Below are positions 33,601 through 44,810 of a stretch of 64,000 bases of DNA, one piece after another. The stretch lies in contig JAUPFV010000002.1 of NCBI GenBank assembly GCA_036936605.1, positions 267,910,770 through 267,974,769 of the forward strand, given 5' to 3'. The notes under the pieces are model-generated. The model worked only from the letters and a program-made list of their open reading frames with translations, did no database searches and was not told where the DNA came from. The stretch comes from Limnanthes douglasii subsp. nivea (lineage: Eukaryota; Streptophyta; Magnoliopsida; Brassicales; Limnanthaceae). Numbering within the stretch: position 1 is the first letter of the stretch; the number at the start of each line of letters is the position of its first letter. A program made the position numbers and the translations under genes.

Positions 33601-34599
33601 GTTCTTGAGATATGAGGATTTATTCATGGATGTTTGTTACAGAACAAAACCTTCTTTCTTTTAGAGATGATCTTTGGAAGAATAATTGTTAGCTTGTCAT
33701 TGTTTTATTTTGGAAAGTATCATAAAAATTGAATAAATACTTATTGTCATTGTTTTATGTATTAAACAAATGATAGTTGAAAAAATGTCATTGATAAAAG
33801 GTTTCTTTGAATCCATATGGAACAACAACACTATTGGTTTTAAGGTTTTTAACTTCACTATGAATTTCATCAGTCGTTGGGGTGGCCATAAGATATTGGT
33901 TGTCAGATTCCAAAATTAGGTTGATGATGATTTTCATAGGGTCTTCATATTGATTTATGGTTTATTATTAGTTAAGAGGTCTTTGAAGTAATCTACAAAT
34001 AATTCACTAAGTCTAGTTTGATCATCGATCCATGTTCCTTCACACCAAATCCCATTAATTCTATTATGCTTTTGTTTTTTCTTAACAAATCATAAAACGG
34101 TGAGGGTTTTTTTTATCTCCTTGTTCGATCTAGTTGATATAATTTTTTTGCTCCCGATATAATTCTTTTATTGCCAAGAGAAGAAAATACTTTGCCTAAA
34201 CTTTGAGTTTCTTGATATAACTTCCTCATCAGATATGGAAATAACGTTAAATATATTACCAAAGATATTATGGTTCCAAGAGTTTAGCTTAGCTTTATGT
34301 CATTTGAGTTTTTGCCAAAAGGAAAGTACAGGCTGACCAGTTAAAAGAATATTCAATGATTCAATAGTTTGATAAAAATCAGGGTGTTGATTCCTCATAT
34401 TAGAAATTTAAAGGATGTTTTTAGCTTGAAAGTGTTGCTGGATATAGATATATTAATTGGACAGTTGTCTAAGCAGGTTTTGGAATATGCTTGACTTAAA
34501 TATTTTCAAAGTAGTTCCTCATTGAAGCATTTACTAAAACTCTATATAATATTTTCTAATTTCTATTATATGTCCAGGTATGTGGAGACCTTATGAAGC

Positions 34600-34960
34600 C
34601 AACATCTTCTAAAGTACAGTCCAGAATTATGTTATGGAATTCATCAAAAATTCTTAAACATAATGTTGAACAGAATAGTTGTTCATAAGTATTTTTTTAT
34701 GCAGTTAATCACCTCTAACAATCCATTAGATCCACTCCAGTGGATTTTTAGTTAATTATCTCAGCTTATCCCATAAAGGTAATCTATTAATTCTAGAGCA
34801 CTTAGCATATAAAAAAGTTACCATGACGGGTTTATTAATGGTTGAGTAATGAAATTTTAAGTGTATAAGTTTCTTATGATTAAAGATCACATCCACTTTA
34901 AAAGGGTCCTTTCATATGATCCAGCAGGGATTTTAATGTTGAACCTCGTGATACTAAAAT
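34600..34960 (-). pseudogene. LINE D endonuclease fragment
   Basis: Minus reading gives DPFKVDVIFNHKKLIHLKF, then TINKPVMVTFLYAKCSRINR and LPLWDKL, the middle of a LINE endonuclease. The catalytic N- and C-terminal motifs are not readable. Confidence 0.55.
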
Positions 34961-35639
34961 CTGGTTAGAGGGTACTTAAGGTAAATGTTTTTATATATCG
35001 TATTTAATTTTAGTAGAGGGTAGAGAGATAATAGAGGTTTATAGGATAATCTCGGATCCATGAGCCCTTAGGCCTAAGAACATATATATCTGGCACACAG
35101 GTTAGCCATATGGAACCCAACTTACTCAACATGATCTTTATTATGAGTCTAAAAGGCCCTCTAAGAAAAATCCAACCCATATTCTATTCTTAGCCTCCAG
35201 CAATATTTGACTATATCATCTAGCCCCCTTAGCTCTCTCATAAGCATTTAAGGAGAGTTAATAAATCCAAATATATTCCGATGGTTTTTTACTCGATAAA
35301 TGTTACTACCCAAATGTCACAACTTTTAACCATTTAATTTTTGAAACATGTATCAATTTTTTTATTGGACCCATGAACTCGTTTTACCCTAGATAAAACC
35401 ATCAAATCAAAGGAGAGAAACAGTTACGCTTCTCTAGAGCCCCCTACTTACTGTTGTCGATTCTCATTCCTTAGTAGGGCACTCAAACGTTTTTTAGGAT
35501 TTTTATAAGCTTCATAATTTTTATTGTTGGTATTTATATAGAGAGAGAGCCTATACTTTTATTTTTAAAAAGAGAAAGTGTTCATCTTAAACCTTCAAAT
35601 CTTTCCGGCAAAATTATTTTTTCTCCACCACATTAGCCA
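34961..35639. other. Non-coding spacer between LINE D and LINE E
   Basis: No frame longer than a few dozen residues and no repeat recognised. A TTTATATAGAGAGAGAG stretch near 35534 is TATA-like but heads only the truncated LINE E. Confidence 0.35.
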
Positions 35640-35666
35640 CCGTGAATTACCTTTTCTGTCATATTT

Positions 35667-36400
35667 ATGGTTTGTATGTTTATAACAAGAAACACTTTAG
35701 TTAAATGTCGTTGGCTATACTTATCTAAATTAGAGGAAGAGAAAAAAAAAGCAAAATTCGCTACTAGTATGATGAAAGACTCTCTCCCATCTCTCATTGG
35801 CCGATCCAAGTTAGTGTTCATTTCTGGATGTATTATTTCTGATAACATCCTCTTAACTTTGAACCTCTTCAATGATTATCATACCAACAAGACAGGTTGT
35901 CGTGCTGCTCTTAAGGTTGAGCTCAGGAAAACTTTCAACAACATCCGTTGGCACATCTTTCTGTCTATTTTTTATGTTATGGATTTCCCCACAAGTATGA
36001 TTGGTTGGATTTTTATTGCGTTGAAACGCCCTCGTACTTTATTTACATTAATGGTAATAGGTTTTTTTTATTTCAGGTCAATAAGGTTTTTTTGTCAAGG
36101 TGACTATTTTTCCCAATTTATTTTTGTCCTAGTTTTGCAGGATTTCTCCAACATCCTCCAGGAAAAAAGCCAACATCCTTCATTGGGCCTTCACTAGAAG
36201 TGTTAAAAGCTCAAAGTCATCAATATATTTTTTACACGAGAGATACTAGAAGTATCATAGTATCTCTCGTCTCAACCTCAACCCTACCAAAATCTAGGTT
36301 TATATTTCAGGCGTCTCAAATTCTATTAGCCATTTTATCCTCTCCTCTATTGGGTTCGAGGAAGGCTCCATCTCGGTTCGGTACCTTGGAGTCCCCCTAA
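35667..36400 (+). pseudogene. LINE E reverse transcriptase part
   Basis: Reads SLIGRSKLVFISGCIISDNI, NDYHTNKTGCRAALKVELRK and RWHIFLSIFYVMDFP, then FSQFIFVLVLQDFSNILQEK. The catalytic Asp of usual KVDLRKAFD is Glu (KVELRKTFN). The second Asp pair falls in a frame-shifted stretch around 36190-36250 and is not recognisable. The continuation near 36270-36400 reads PTKSRF-like. Confidence 0.75.
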
Positions 36401-37223
36401 TCTATCCTGCCTCATTTACAATGACTGTAGACACATCTTCACCAAAGTCAATCAACTGTATAAACTCGTGAACTTTCAAGTGCTTTTCTTATGCTGGAAG
36501 ACTATAGTTGATCAAATTTGTTCTCTTTGCAATCCAAGTCTAATGGGTGTTAGCGTTCATACTACCTATGTGTGTCCTTATGGAGCTCAACCAACTCTTC
36601 CGTAGATTTTGTGGTTTGGTCCCAAAATAAAATTTTCACGCTCCAAATTTGCATTGAACAACGCCACATTGCCGTCATCTAAGGACAATCATGGGATCTT
36701 AAACCTTAAGGTCTGGAATCAATCGACCACCCTTAAGTATTTATGTCCATCTTGACCAATAATCTATCTTTAATCTGGACCAATTGGATTCTCATTGAGA
36801 AATTAAAAGATAAGAACATTAGAATTATGTTGTTACGCTTCTCAATGTGCTCCACGAAGAAAATCCTCAATCTTAGGTATGTTTCTTCCAAACTCTACAA
36901 AGTTTATACTGGTAGTGACACATCCACATCCCTCTTGTATGATCCTTGACTTTTCACTAACTCATTTTTTACTGCTATGACAATAATATTATTAATTATG
37001 CTAAAATGAGAAGTAAATGCATGGCGTTCGACATTATTAGAGATGACTCCAAGATCTGCCCCGTCCAGATCCGTTTAAGCAGAAGGTCCCATCCATTCCA
37101 TCTGCTATGATTCTGTAACAATATCAATCTCCTTCCCTTAAGAAATATATTAAGCTTTGGATTCCTAACCACAATTATAATATATTTACCATATGTATTA
37201 TTTATAGCCACACCTGGCCCACC

Positions 37224-37532
37224 GTGCCTCATGTCCCTTGGAGCAATCTTGCTTGGAATAAATATAACATCTCCAAATACTCTTTTATTTTCTGGTTGAC
37301 CATCCACCTTAAACTGACCACCTTAGACAAACTTCTCAAATGGGGATACCCACTACCCTGCGTCTGTCTTATATGCCAGCTCAATGAGAACATTAACCAC
37401 GTTGTTGTTGGTTTCCCTTACTCCCAACAAACTTGGGAGGCTTGCTCTAGAAAACACAAGTTTTCCGCTACATATTTCACTGCACCAATATACATTTATT
37501 GTACTAAAACCTATACTAACTCAAGTTTTTAG
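37224..37532 (+). pseudogene. LINE E zinc-finger RVT domain
   Basis: A 102-residue open frame contains WSNLAWNKYNISKYSFIFWL, TTLDKLLKWGYPLPCVCLIC and NENINHVVVGFPYSQQTWEA. This is the zf-RVT domain at the end of plant LINE ORF2. The CX2C and the His are present. The reading frame ends soon after, as in LINEs without RNase H. Confidence 0.75.
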
Positions 37533-37853
37533 TTTTTCTTTTCAAGTTGAATGTCTATTTTCCTTACATGCATTCCCCAACCTTTTCATTTTCTTAGAAC
37601 GTTGATTTATGAAGATATTTTTTTTATAACTTGTATAATTATTTATCTTGTTAAAATTTCGCCGGGATGTCCCGATGTAAATATAAACCATCTATGTTTC
37701 TTTTAAAAAAATTACTTTTTACATTATTTAAAAGAAATTACAAGTAACCTACAAAACCGGCATAACAATATACATAATTTTACTAATTAGTGGTGTATTT
37801 GAGTATTGTGAATTTATTTTCAATAAATAAAACTGAAAGAATACGGATAACCA

Positions 37854-37876
37854 TTTATTAAAATCCGACTTTTATT
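37854..37876 (-). terminator. Poly(A) signals of the His/Gly-rich gene
   Basis: Two AATAAA hexamers on minus (37876-37871 and 37859-37854), about 170-190 bases past the stop codon of the gene at 38046-38612. Confidence 0.5.
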
Positions 37877-38045
37877 TATAATATCAAGCAGCAAACACAA
37901 GCTTCAACTTGGGACAATACATAAAAGCACACGCATCACACCATAAATTCTCACAACTTATTGAAGGACGAAAATAAAGCTTAGTAGTAGTAGTAATTGT
38001 AACGCACTCCTTTGTTTTTGGAATCGCTTTAAAAGTCCGGAAATT

Positions 38046-38612
38046 TTAGAAGTGATTCTCTTCATCATCTTCGAATGACTTCACACCCCATTCAGTTTTC
38101 TTATCATAACCATTATTATACCCGGTATTGTATCGCGGACCATCATTACAGTACTGACTCGTACGTCCATATTTCATTTCTTGAACTTTCATTCCTGAAG
38201 GAACAAAAGGACTAGACATGTGTGCATTCTGAGTAAAAGTCGAACTCTGATGTCCGTGATGACCAGGTGGACCGGAGAGACCGGAATGGTGGGAAGAATG
38301 ATGCTGATTACTCCAACCACCATGGTTGGGTTTAGGTCCTGGCCAGCCCCCACTTTGGTGGGGTTGATGACCTGGCCAGCCGCCCTGGTTAGGCTTTTGG
38401 ATAGAGTAGCTTGATTGGTGGTGTTGCATAGAGGGGTGGTGAGGTTGCTTGTAAAGCAAGTCAGTGTGGGATGAGTGGTGTTGAGAGGTTACGGCAGCAC
38501 CAGGTCGCATGAGTTGCATGCTGCCACCGTGGTTGTGGCCGTAGTTGTTGCTGTCGCAGTGCTCTTCCTCGACAGAGTATTGCTCGAAGGAGTTGCCAAA
38601 AGTGTCAAGCAT
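38046..38612 (-). CDS. Histidine/glycine-rich small protein, family unknown
   Basis: This is an intact single-exon frame of 188 residues from ATG 38612 to TAA 38048, the only convincing intact gene in the window. The N-terminus is MLDTFGNSFEQYSVEEEHCD. The middle (about residues 55-125) is His/Pro/Gly/Gln/Ser-rich with repeats of GGWPG, HQP and HHS. The C-terminus ends YDKKTEWGVKSFEDDEENHF, acidic. There is no signal peptide and no membrane segment. A TATA box (38681-38692, minus) and two AATAAA signals frame it, and GC content is higher than around it. Low-complexity His-rich plant proteins have been linked to metal binding or stress, but that is not evidence of function here. LINE B sits 335 bases upstream and runs away from it. 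Confidence 0.75.
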   Translation of the reverse strand: MLDTFGNSFEQYSVEEEHCDSNNYGHNHGGSMQLMRPGAAVTSQHHSSHTDLLYKQPHHPSMQHHQSSYSIQKPNQGGWPGHQPHQSGGWPGPKPNHGGWSNQHHSSHHSGLSGPPGHHGHQSSTFTQNAHMSSPFVPSGMKVQEMKYGRTSQYCNDGPRYNTGYNNGYDKKTEWGVKSFEDDEENHF

Positions 38613-38680
38613 TTTCGGGTTTTGTTAGGTTTTGATGTATGAAGAGTGTTTTGAGTTGTGAGTTTGGTTGTTTAGTAGTT

Positions 38681-38692
38681 AGAGTTTTATAG
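38681..38692 (-). promoter_or_regulatory. TATA box of the His/Gly-rich gene
   Basis: CTATAAAACTCT on minus, about 70-80 bases before the ATG and followed by a C/A-rich leader (CTCTAACTACTAAACAACC), the usual layout of a plant promoter. Confidence 0.65.
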
Positions 38693-38945
38693 GGTTTATT
38701 TTGTGAGTTGGGTGAGAATCTGAACAAATTTAGTACCCATTATTTTGATCGATTATCCTACTTTTCTTTCTTTTGCTAGTGGATGTATTCCACTTGTTTG
38801 TTCTAATATCGGAAAAGACTGATTACTAGTGGAATATATAATTGACAATTAGATTGTTAAATTTGTAGTTGTGTCAAATTGTCGCATGAGAGTGAAATAA
38901 CGAAATATTTTCCAAACAACTACATTGATTTTTCGTTTGATTTAG

Positions 38946-38961
38946 ATCTCTTATTAGTTAT
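38946..38961 (+). repeat. Left target-site duplication of LINE B
   Basis: ATCTCTTATTAGTTAT, identical to 45479-45494. Confidence 0.9.
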
Positions 38962-39471
38962 GAAATCACAGAAAAGTGATATTTCCTCTCTTTTTATATG
39001 GTAAAGTTTTATTGTGTTTTCTTTGTTTGGTTTAATGAAAGTGCTATATTTAAGTTAGGGTCATGATTGAGTCCTATGGTTTTAAAGTAAACTCTTTCAT
39101 GCTGATATCAACATTCTTTGTGTTTAGAAAAAAAATTCTCCAAGAAAGCTTTCTCTCAAAAGCTTTTTTTCCTGATTCTTTTTTGATCCTTTGATGCTGA
39201 TGCTATGGTGTATTGCTGTAATGTTGCTTGCATTGTTGTTTGATGTGGCTTGATTGTTCTCACTTAAGGGTTCTGGATTGTCTCTGATCATCTCTCTTGA
39301 TCGTAGTTTTTTCCTCTGTTTCTTTATTGATCGGTCCTCTGATTTGGTTCTTTTGTGATCCTTTTAATCTTTCGTTGTGGCTGGATAGTATTTTGATCCA
39401 TGGTTTGTCGTGATTTCTTGTTCTTTGAGGTTGTTTTGGGTTGTCTTGTTTGTGGTCTAATTGTTTGGATC

Positions 39472-40287
39472 AATGAATAAGCGAAGTGAAAACCTGCAAG
39501 AAGAAGGCAATTCATCTCAAAAAAAGAAGTATGTTGATTTTTTTAAGAAGAACATTAATGAAATACAGGAATTGGAGCCTGATTCAATAAGTTACAAGAA
39601 TGACCACATTTCTTTGCAATTTTGTAAACAAGTCAAAGACAACTTATTGAAATCGTCTAAGTTTACCCTAATTGGAAAGTTCCTCAGAAGGCATTCCAAA
39701 AAATAATCTGCTGGACAATTTTATTGCCGAAAGAAAGTTTAAAGGAAGCATAAGTCTCTCTACTAGAGACCCTCACCACATTCTGCTCGAATTTGATTTG
39801 AAGGAAGACTATGGTAACCTATGGAGCAAGACTGCCTGGACTGTTGGAAACACTATAATGAGGGTGTTAAAGTGGTCCCCAAATTTCAATCCCAATATTG
39901 AAAGTCCAATAACCCCTATTTGGACTAGAATCTCGAAGGCTCCTAAGTATCTCTACAATCAATCAATGATTGAAACTGTGTTCAAGACTATTGGTGATCC
40001 TATATAGACTTGGATTCCTACACTGTAATAGAGCTTTGTTCAATGCTGTTTACGGATGGATAGAATTAGATGTTACATGTAAGCTGCAAAATCAAATGTG
40101 GATAGGATTTGGTCTTAATGACGGTTGCTGGGTGGAAATAGCTTACAAGAGCATACCAGAATATTGCAATTACTGTAATCATATTGGACATACCGTGGAA
40201 AATTATAAAAATAAGTCTATTAAGTGGCTACAAAAATTCTTACCTGCTGTTAAAAATCAAGATTGTAGAAGTACTGATAGTACATAA
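39472..40287 (+). pseudogene. LINE B ORF1 (RNA-binding, zinc knuckle)
   Basis: ATG 39472 opens MNKRSENLQEEGNSSQKKKY. Three overlapping frames (39472-39706, 39672-40007, 39970-40287) joined by two frameshifts give the whole protein: SISYKNDHISLQF, SKFTLIGKFLRR, LLEFDLKEDYGNLWSKTAW and MWIGFGLNDGCWVEIAYK. The knuckle follows as YCNYCNHIGHTVENYK, with Tyr in place of the final Cys of CX2CX4HX4C, as in LINE A. The downstream Lys/Asn/Ser-rich tail is out of frame. Confidence 0.85.
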
Positions 40288-40708
40288 ATCGTGAGCTGCC
40301 TCATTCTGAAATACATAGCAACCAGAATGCAGTCAAAGATTTATCCAAAGATCAAACTATTAGTCATCAGAAAATGAAGATCAAATCGATAATAAGATCG
40401 AAACATGGCAATGAAACTCAAACTGCTCCACAAATAGAGAACAATACAGAGGAGATGATTGAAGCATTAATGGATCTATAGGGTGAAAGCACCCAGGTTT
40501 CCCCTAATCAATCTAAGTCCAAATTTGGTTATAATACGCCAGAGCAAAACAACATATGCAGTTCTCCAGAAACACATACGTTAAAGACTAAGAAAACAAA
40601 CAAGAGCTTTCAAAAAATCCTAAATCAGAAACATAAAGAGGCTAAATCAAGAAAAATAAGACTTCAAAGGCTACAAAGTCTTTACTTTTGTGAAGACCAA
40701 AGATTCTA

Positions 40709-41370
40709 ATGATTAATATTCTATCTTGGAATATTAGGGGAATAGGCAATAAGTCTTCTTAAAGAAGACTTAAGTCTATTGTCTTGAGTCATAGCATTAA
40801 GCTCATTTTCATTCAAGAGCCTTTTATCCTTCCTATTAAAATTGATGTTATAGCCTCTTTCTTAAAATTCAGTAATTTTTACGCTAACTCCTATAACAAG
40901 GTGTGGATTTTTTGGCAGGAGGATATTCAAGTCAACATTAAGATGGATCATACTCAGTTAGTGCATACAAAGGTCCGTATTACTAATTACACCAATCTTA
41001 TTTACATTACCTCTTTTTATGCAAAGTGCCAGAGGAATAGCAGACTCGATCTTTGAAATATCTTGAAGAATATCTCCACTTCTGTGAAGGACTGGATAGT
41101 CCTTGGTGACTTCAACACTTCGAGATCAATCACTGACCAGGTTAACTGCAATAACTATTGTCAGCAAAGTGTTGATGATTTTAGTGATATTACTGATGAT
41201 TGTAAGCTTGAGAACACTAAGTTTATGGGTACCAAATTTACCTAGATGAAGAACCTCAAAGGAAAGAGGTTAGATTGGGTTCTTGTCAACCAAGACTAGA
41301 TCAATAGCTTCAAATCCACAGATGTTAGCCACATGGCTTGCACTTGTTCCGATCACTTCCCTGTAAAGGT
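40709..41370 (+). pseudogene. LINE B endonuclease (EEP) domain
   Basis: ATG 40709 opens MINILSWNIRGIGN. Motifs in order: NIRG (Asn), LIFIQEPF (catalytic Glu), YAKCQR, WIVLGDFNTS (Asp and Asn), RLDWVLVNQD and CSDHFPV (Asp-His). All catalytic residues are kept. Stops at 40760, 41054-41056, 41243-41245 and 41297-41299 interrupt it; the last three replace expected Trp codons. Confidence 0.85.
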
Positions 41371-43000
41371 TTGCATTAACAACAAGATCAGAAAAATTAA
41401 TAGTAGTTTCAAGTTCCTTAATATGTGGACTAAGGACCCTACTTTCATCAAAACTATTGAAGATAGTTGGCAGAGAAGTATGTATGGCAGCCCTCTTAAT
41501 GTCTTGTGGAATAAATTAAAAAGACTCAAAAAAGATTTAAAGATTTCGAATAGGGACACCTTTGGTAATATCTTTGATAAAGTGAAAGATACTGAGACCA
41601 ATGTCACCCTTTGTGAGGAGAAGTTTCTTACCAGTAAGTGCATTGAAGACAAAATTGCTCTCTCCAAAGCCATTGCTGATAACCTCCTTGCGATGTCCAT
41701 GGAGGAAAGCTTCTGACAGCAGAAAACCTATTATGCATGGATTAAAGACGGAGACAAAAATACAAGTACTTATCATAACTTTGTTAAAAGGATATAAATA
41801 TCAAAATCAATAACGTGTGAACTAGTGATGAAGATCTAATGGATGCTTCAGCGGAAAAATACTTCAAAGATATGTTTACCTCAACAATTCCTCCTAATTC
41901 TAATGATATTCCTAGCAATGGTATCCTTAAGCATATTCTTTAAATGGTTTTAGACTCTGATAATGAATTTACGTTATCTGAGCCTATTGAGGATGAAATT
42001 CTCAATGCTATCAAGTGTTTGAAGCCATCGAGTGCTGCTGGCATTGATGGCTTCAACACTTGTTTTCTAACTACTTGTTTTCTAACTACTTGTTGGTTAA
42101 TTATTAAGCATGATATTTGTAATGCTATAAAAAAAATTAAAAGGCAAAGCTATTCCTAAGGGGATCAAAGTTACAGGCATTTGCCTTATCCCGAAAATTG
42201 AAAACCCTAGCTTCTGGAACCAATCTAGACCTATCTCTCTCTACACTATATTTAATAGACTAATGTCTAAATTAATTAATAACCGAATTGCAAAGCTTTT
42301 ACCTGACCTTATTTCTGATGTACATGGAGCCTATGTGAAGGGCAGATCCATCCACGAGAATATACTAATTTCTAAAGAGCTTCTTCACGACATGAAAAGG
42401 AAACCCAAAAACAGTAATATCATAATCAAAGTCGATATGTCGAAAGCCTTCGAAAACCTTTCTCATGAATTAATATTTAAAATACTTGATATTTGTGGTT
42501 TTAATCAGCAGTTCATTAAAATTATCAAGTAATATTATGACTTCTGTTTATGCTACTATTATGCTTAATGGAAAATCTGTGGGATTCTTTACAACAAGCA
42601 AGGGAATCAAACAAGGAGATCCTTTATCTCCTAGTTCGGTCATCCTTTTTGAGGAGGCTTTAATTAGGGGATTTGCTAGTCTTTATAATACTGATAAAAC
42701 TATCAAGTTTAAGGGAAGGAGCAAAATTGATATCCCTTGTCTGGCCTTTGCAGACGACTTATTAGTTTTCTCTAATGGACTAACCAATTCTATGAACACT
42801 ATAGAAACCTTATTGCAGGTTTATCAGATTGCTTCTTGTCAAGTAATTAACAGAGACAAAACTCAGTTAATAGCAGCCAACAATATTAATTAGAGCAAGC
42901 TTAAGAATCTTCAAATTCTTACTAATTTTAGTATTGGAAAGCTACCAACTACTTACCTGGGTGTCACCCTGAACTCCAACAATAGAATCAATAGTTTCTT
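41371..43000 (+). pseudogene. LINE B linker and reverse transcriptase
   Basis: LWNKLKRLKKDLKISNRDTF near 41510 is the linker. ILNAIKCLKPSSAAGIDGFN (41999-42058), a duplicated CFLTTC, and GICLIPKIENPSFWNQSRPI come next. The palm follows with HGAYVKGRSIHENI, IIKVDMSKAFENLSHELIF (first Asp), KQGDPLSPSSVIL and LAFADDLLVFSNG (Asp pair codons at 42753-42758). Breaks are one TGA at 41714-41716 in place of Trp, further stops, and frameshifts near 42160 and 42530. Confidence 0.88.
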
Positions 43001-44240
43001 TCCTCTGATTGACAAGATCAACAGCAAAATATTGGCTTGGGAGGGCAAGTTCCTTTCAAATGTTGGAAGGATTACCCTCATCAAGAGTGTCCTTCTACCT
43101 ATTCCTATCTACTAGAGTCACAATTGCAAGCTGCCTTCTTTAATTATCTGCAAAATCGAGAAAATATTTAATAGATTTTTGTGGGGATCTACTATTGAAA
43201 AGCATAGCATTCATTGGTGTTCGTGGAGCTCCATTTGTGAAAGTTACAAAGAGGGAGGTCTTAATATTAATAGTCTTGTAGACTATCAGAAGGTTTATTC
43301 TATGAAACTTTGGTTTGGTTTTAGAAGAAAAAGCACTCTCTGGTCTAGGATGACTCATAATATCTACTGTAAGAGTTATCATCTTTCTCAAATTGGTATC
43401 AAGAAGGGTTCTCTTTGCTGGAATAGAATGACTGAGGTAAAAAATGAAGCTGAAAAATAAATTACCTGGGCTTTTGGAAAATGAGAGGTGGATATATGGA
43501 TGGACAGCTGGTTTGGAGCTCCTCCCATTATCAAGTTTGAAACTGAAACTGACAACAAGTGGTTTAAAGGAGAATCTGTTAGTTCTCTATGGAGAAATAA
43601 CAATCGGGACTTAAGCACGATAAGTCCTCTTCTTCCTAGATCTAGTATCAGTCTTATTAAAAAATTGAAAATTGATATTAACAAAGAAGACAAGATTATT
43701 TGGAGTATTTCTAACTCTCGTTCTTTTAATATTAAAAGTACTTTATACAAAGTTACTCAATATTATCCTAATTCTTCAATTTTTGAAAGGACTTGGAATT
43801 AAGTCACTCCAACAAAGTGTTCTGTTTTGCATTGGAGGCTCCTAAAAAAATTTATTCCTACTGAGATCACGATGCAAAAAAGACATTTAGATCTTGCTTC
43901 TAAATGTGTGTTTTGTGATAGTATTGAAAGCTTTAAGCATGTCTTTATTGAATGTGAGCATGCTTGGCAGGTTTAGTCATATTTTGCTAACCTATTCAAC
44001 GTTAAGATCTACAGGTTCATGACTCCTATCCACATGGCCAGAAACTGGTCATGGTACTCCCCTTCGAAAGTCCATATGAAGACTATCTTGCCACCGATCA
44101 TAAAGTGGGTCATATGGCAAGCTAAAAACAGCGTCAAATTTAAGGACTCATCTATTTCAGCTAAGTCTTCAATTGAGCACATAAAACACATCATTTCCTC
44201 CCTAGACTATTCAAACTTAATTAAATTTAAATACTAGAAA
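43001..44240 (+). pseudogene. LINE B thumb and zinc-finger RVT region
   Basis: ILAWEGKFLSNVGRITLIKS near 43030 is followed by IPIY-stop-SHNC (TAG 43113-43115 in place of Trp). Then come WGSTIEKHSIHWCSWSSICE, VDIWMDSWFGAPPI, KCVFCDSIESFKHVFIECEH (CX2CX7H) and HAWQV-stop-SYF (TAG 43974-43976 in place of Trp), ending IKWVIWQAKNSVKF. Each piece matches LINE A. Confidence 0.85.
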
Positions 44241-44345
44241 AGTAGTAAGACTGCTGCTCACAAATTGGGTTGCTATTCACATAGAGAAATCAAGAATAGT
44301 ATCAAATACCTTTGTTGGGTTCCTCCTTCTAGTGGAAGACTGAAG

Positions 44346-44810
44346 CTAAATTTTGATGCTTGATGTGCTCAATCTGGTGAAACCAGTGGCGCAATCGTCA
44401 TCAGAGACCATCTGGGTAACTTCATTCTGGGCTATGGCAACACCTATGGCAAACAGTCGTCTATCCAGGCAGAGGCTAGAGCCCTGTTGGATGGTTTGGC
44501 AATGTGCAAAATCAAGGGTCTTTCAAATATCGATATTGAAAGTGATTCAAAAATATTAATCTCTTTGCTCACTTCTGGCAACTCAATTGTCCCGATTGAG
44601 CATTTGATTTCTTGAATCAGAGGCCTTCTATCATCCTTCATGACTCTCAATCATGCTTTTAGAGAGCAAAACCTTGCAGCTGACTCGCTTGCAAGGTGGA
44701 CTCTCAAATGCAATATGAAGAGTCACTTCGAGAGCTTTATCCCCCTCAATCCTTTACTATCAATTCTCGTTCTTGATAGCATAGGGATTGGCAAATTAAG
44801 AATTAATTAA
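44346..44810 (+). pseudogene. LINE B RNase H domain
   Basis: Reads LKLNFDA (first Asp kept), SGAIVIRDHLGNFILGYGNT, IQAEARALLDGLAMCKIKGL (Glu kept), NIDIESDSKILISLL (last Asp kept) and AFREQNLAADSLARWTLKC, ending KLRIN-TAA at 44810. Two stops (after FDA and at 44613-44615) and one frame change break it, but the active-site residues remain. Confidence 0.85.

Larger units (their letters stand above)
30780..34960 (-). mobile_element. LINE D: L1-type LINE, badly decayed and interrupted
   Basis: Minus-strand domains are in order: endonuclease (about 34960-34600), reverse transcriptase (33600-33200), zinc-finger RVT part (about 32900-32460), then foreign DNA (about 32400-31490), the rest of the C-terminal region (31480-31200) and RNase H (31200-30780). 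It is related to LINEs A-C but more diverged. Its ends were not resolved. Confidence 0.75.
35640..37700 (+). mobile_element. LINE E: 5'-truncated LINE of a different lineage
   Basis: It begins inside the reverse transcriptase (MMKDSLPSLIGRSK) and ends with an A-rich stretch after TTCTTTTAAAAAAA (about 37706). Two open blocks remain: 35667-36197 and 37224-37532. The reverse-transcriptase sequence is clearly unlike that of LINEs A-D, and no RNase H follows the zinc finger, so this is another plant LINE clade. 5' truncation is typical of LINE insertion. Confidence 0.8.

Noticed and set aside
41353..41700. 115-residue minus-strand frame within LINE B
   Set aside because: Shadow of the well-supported ORF2 on plus.
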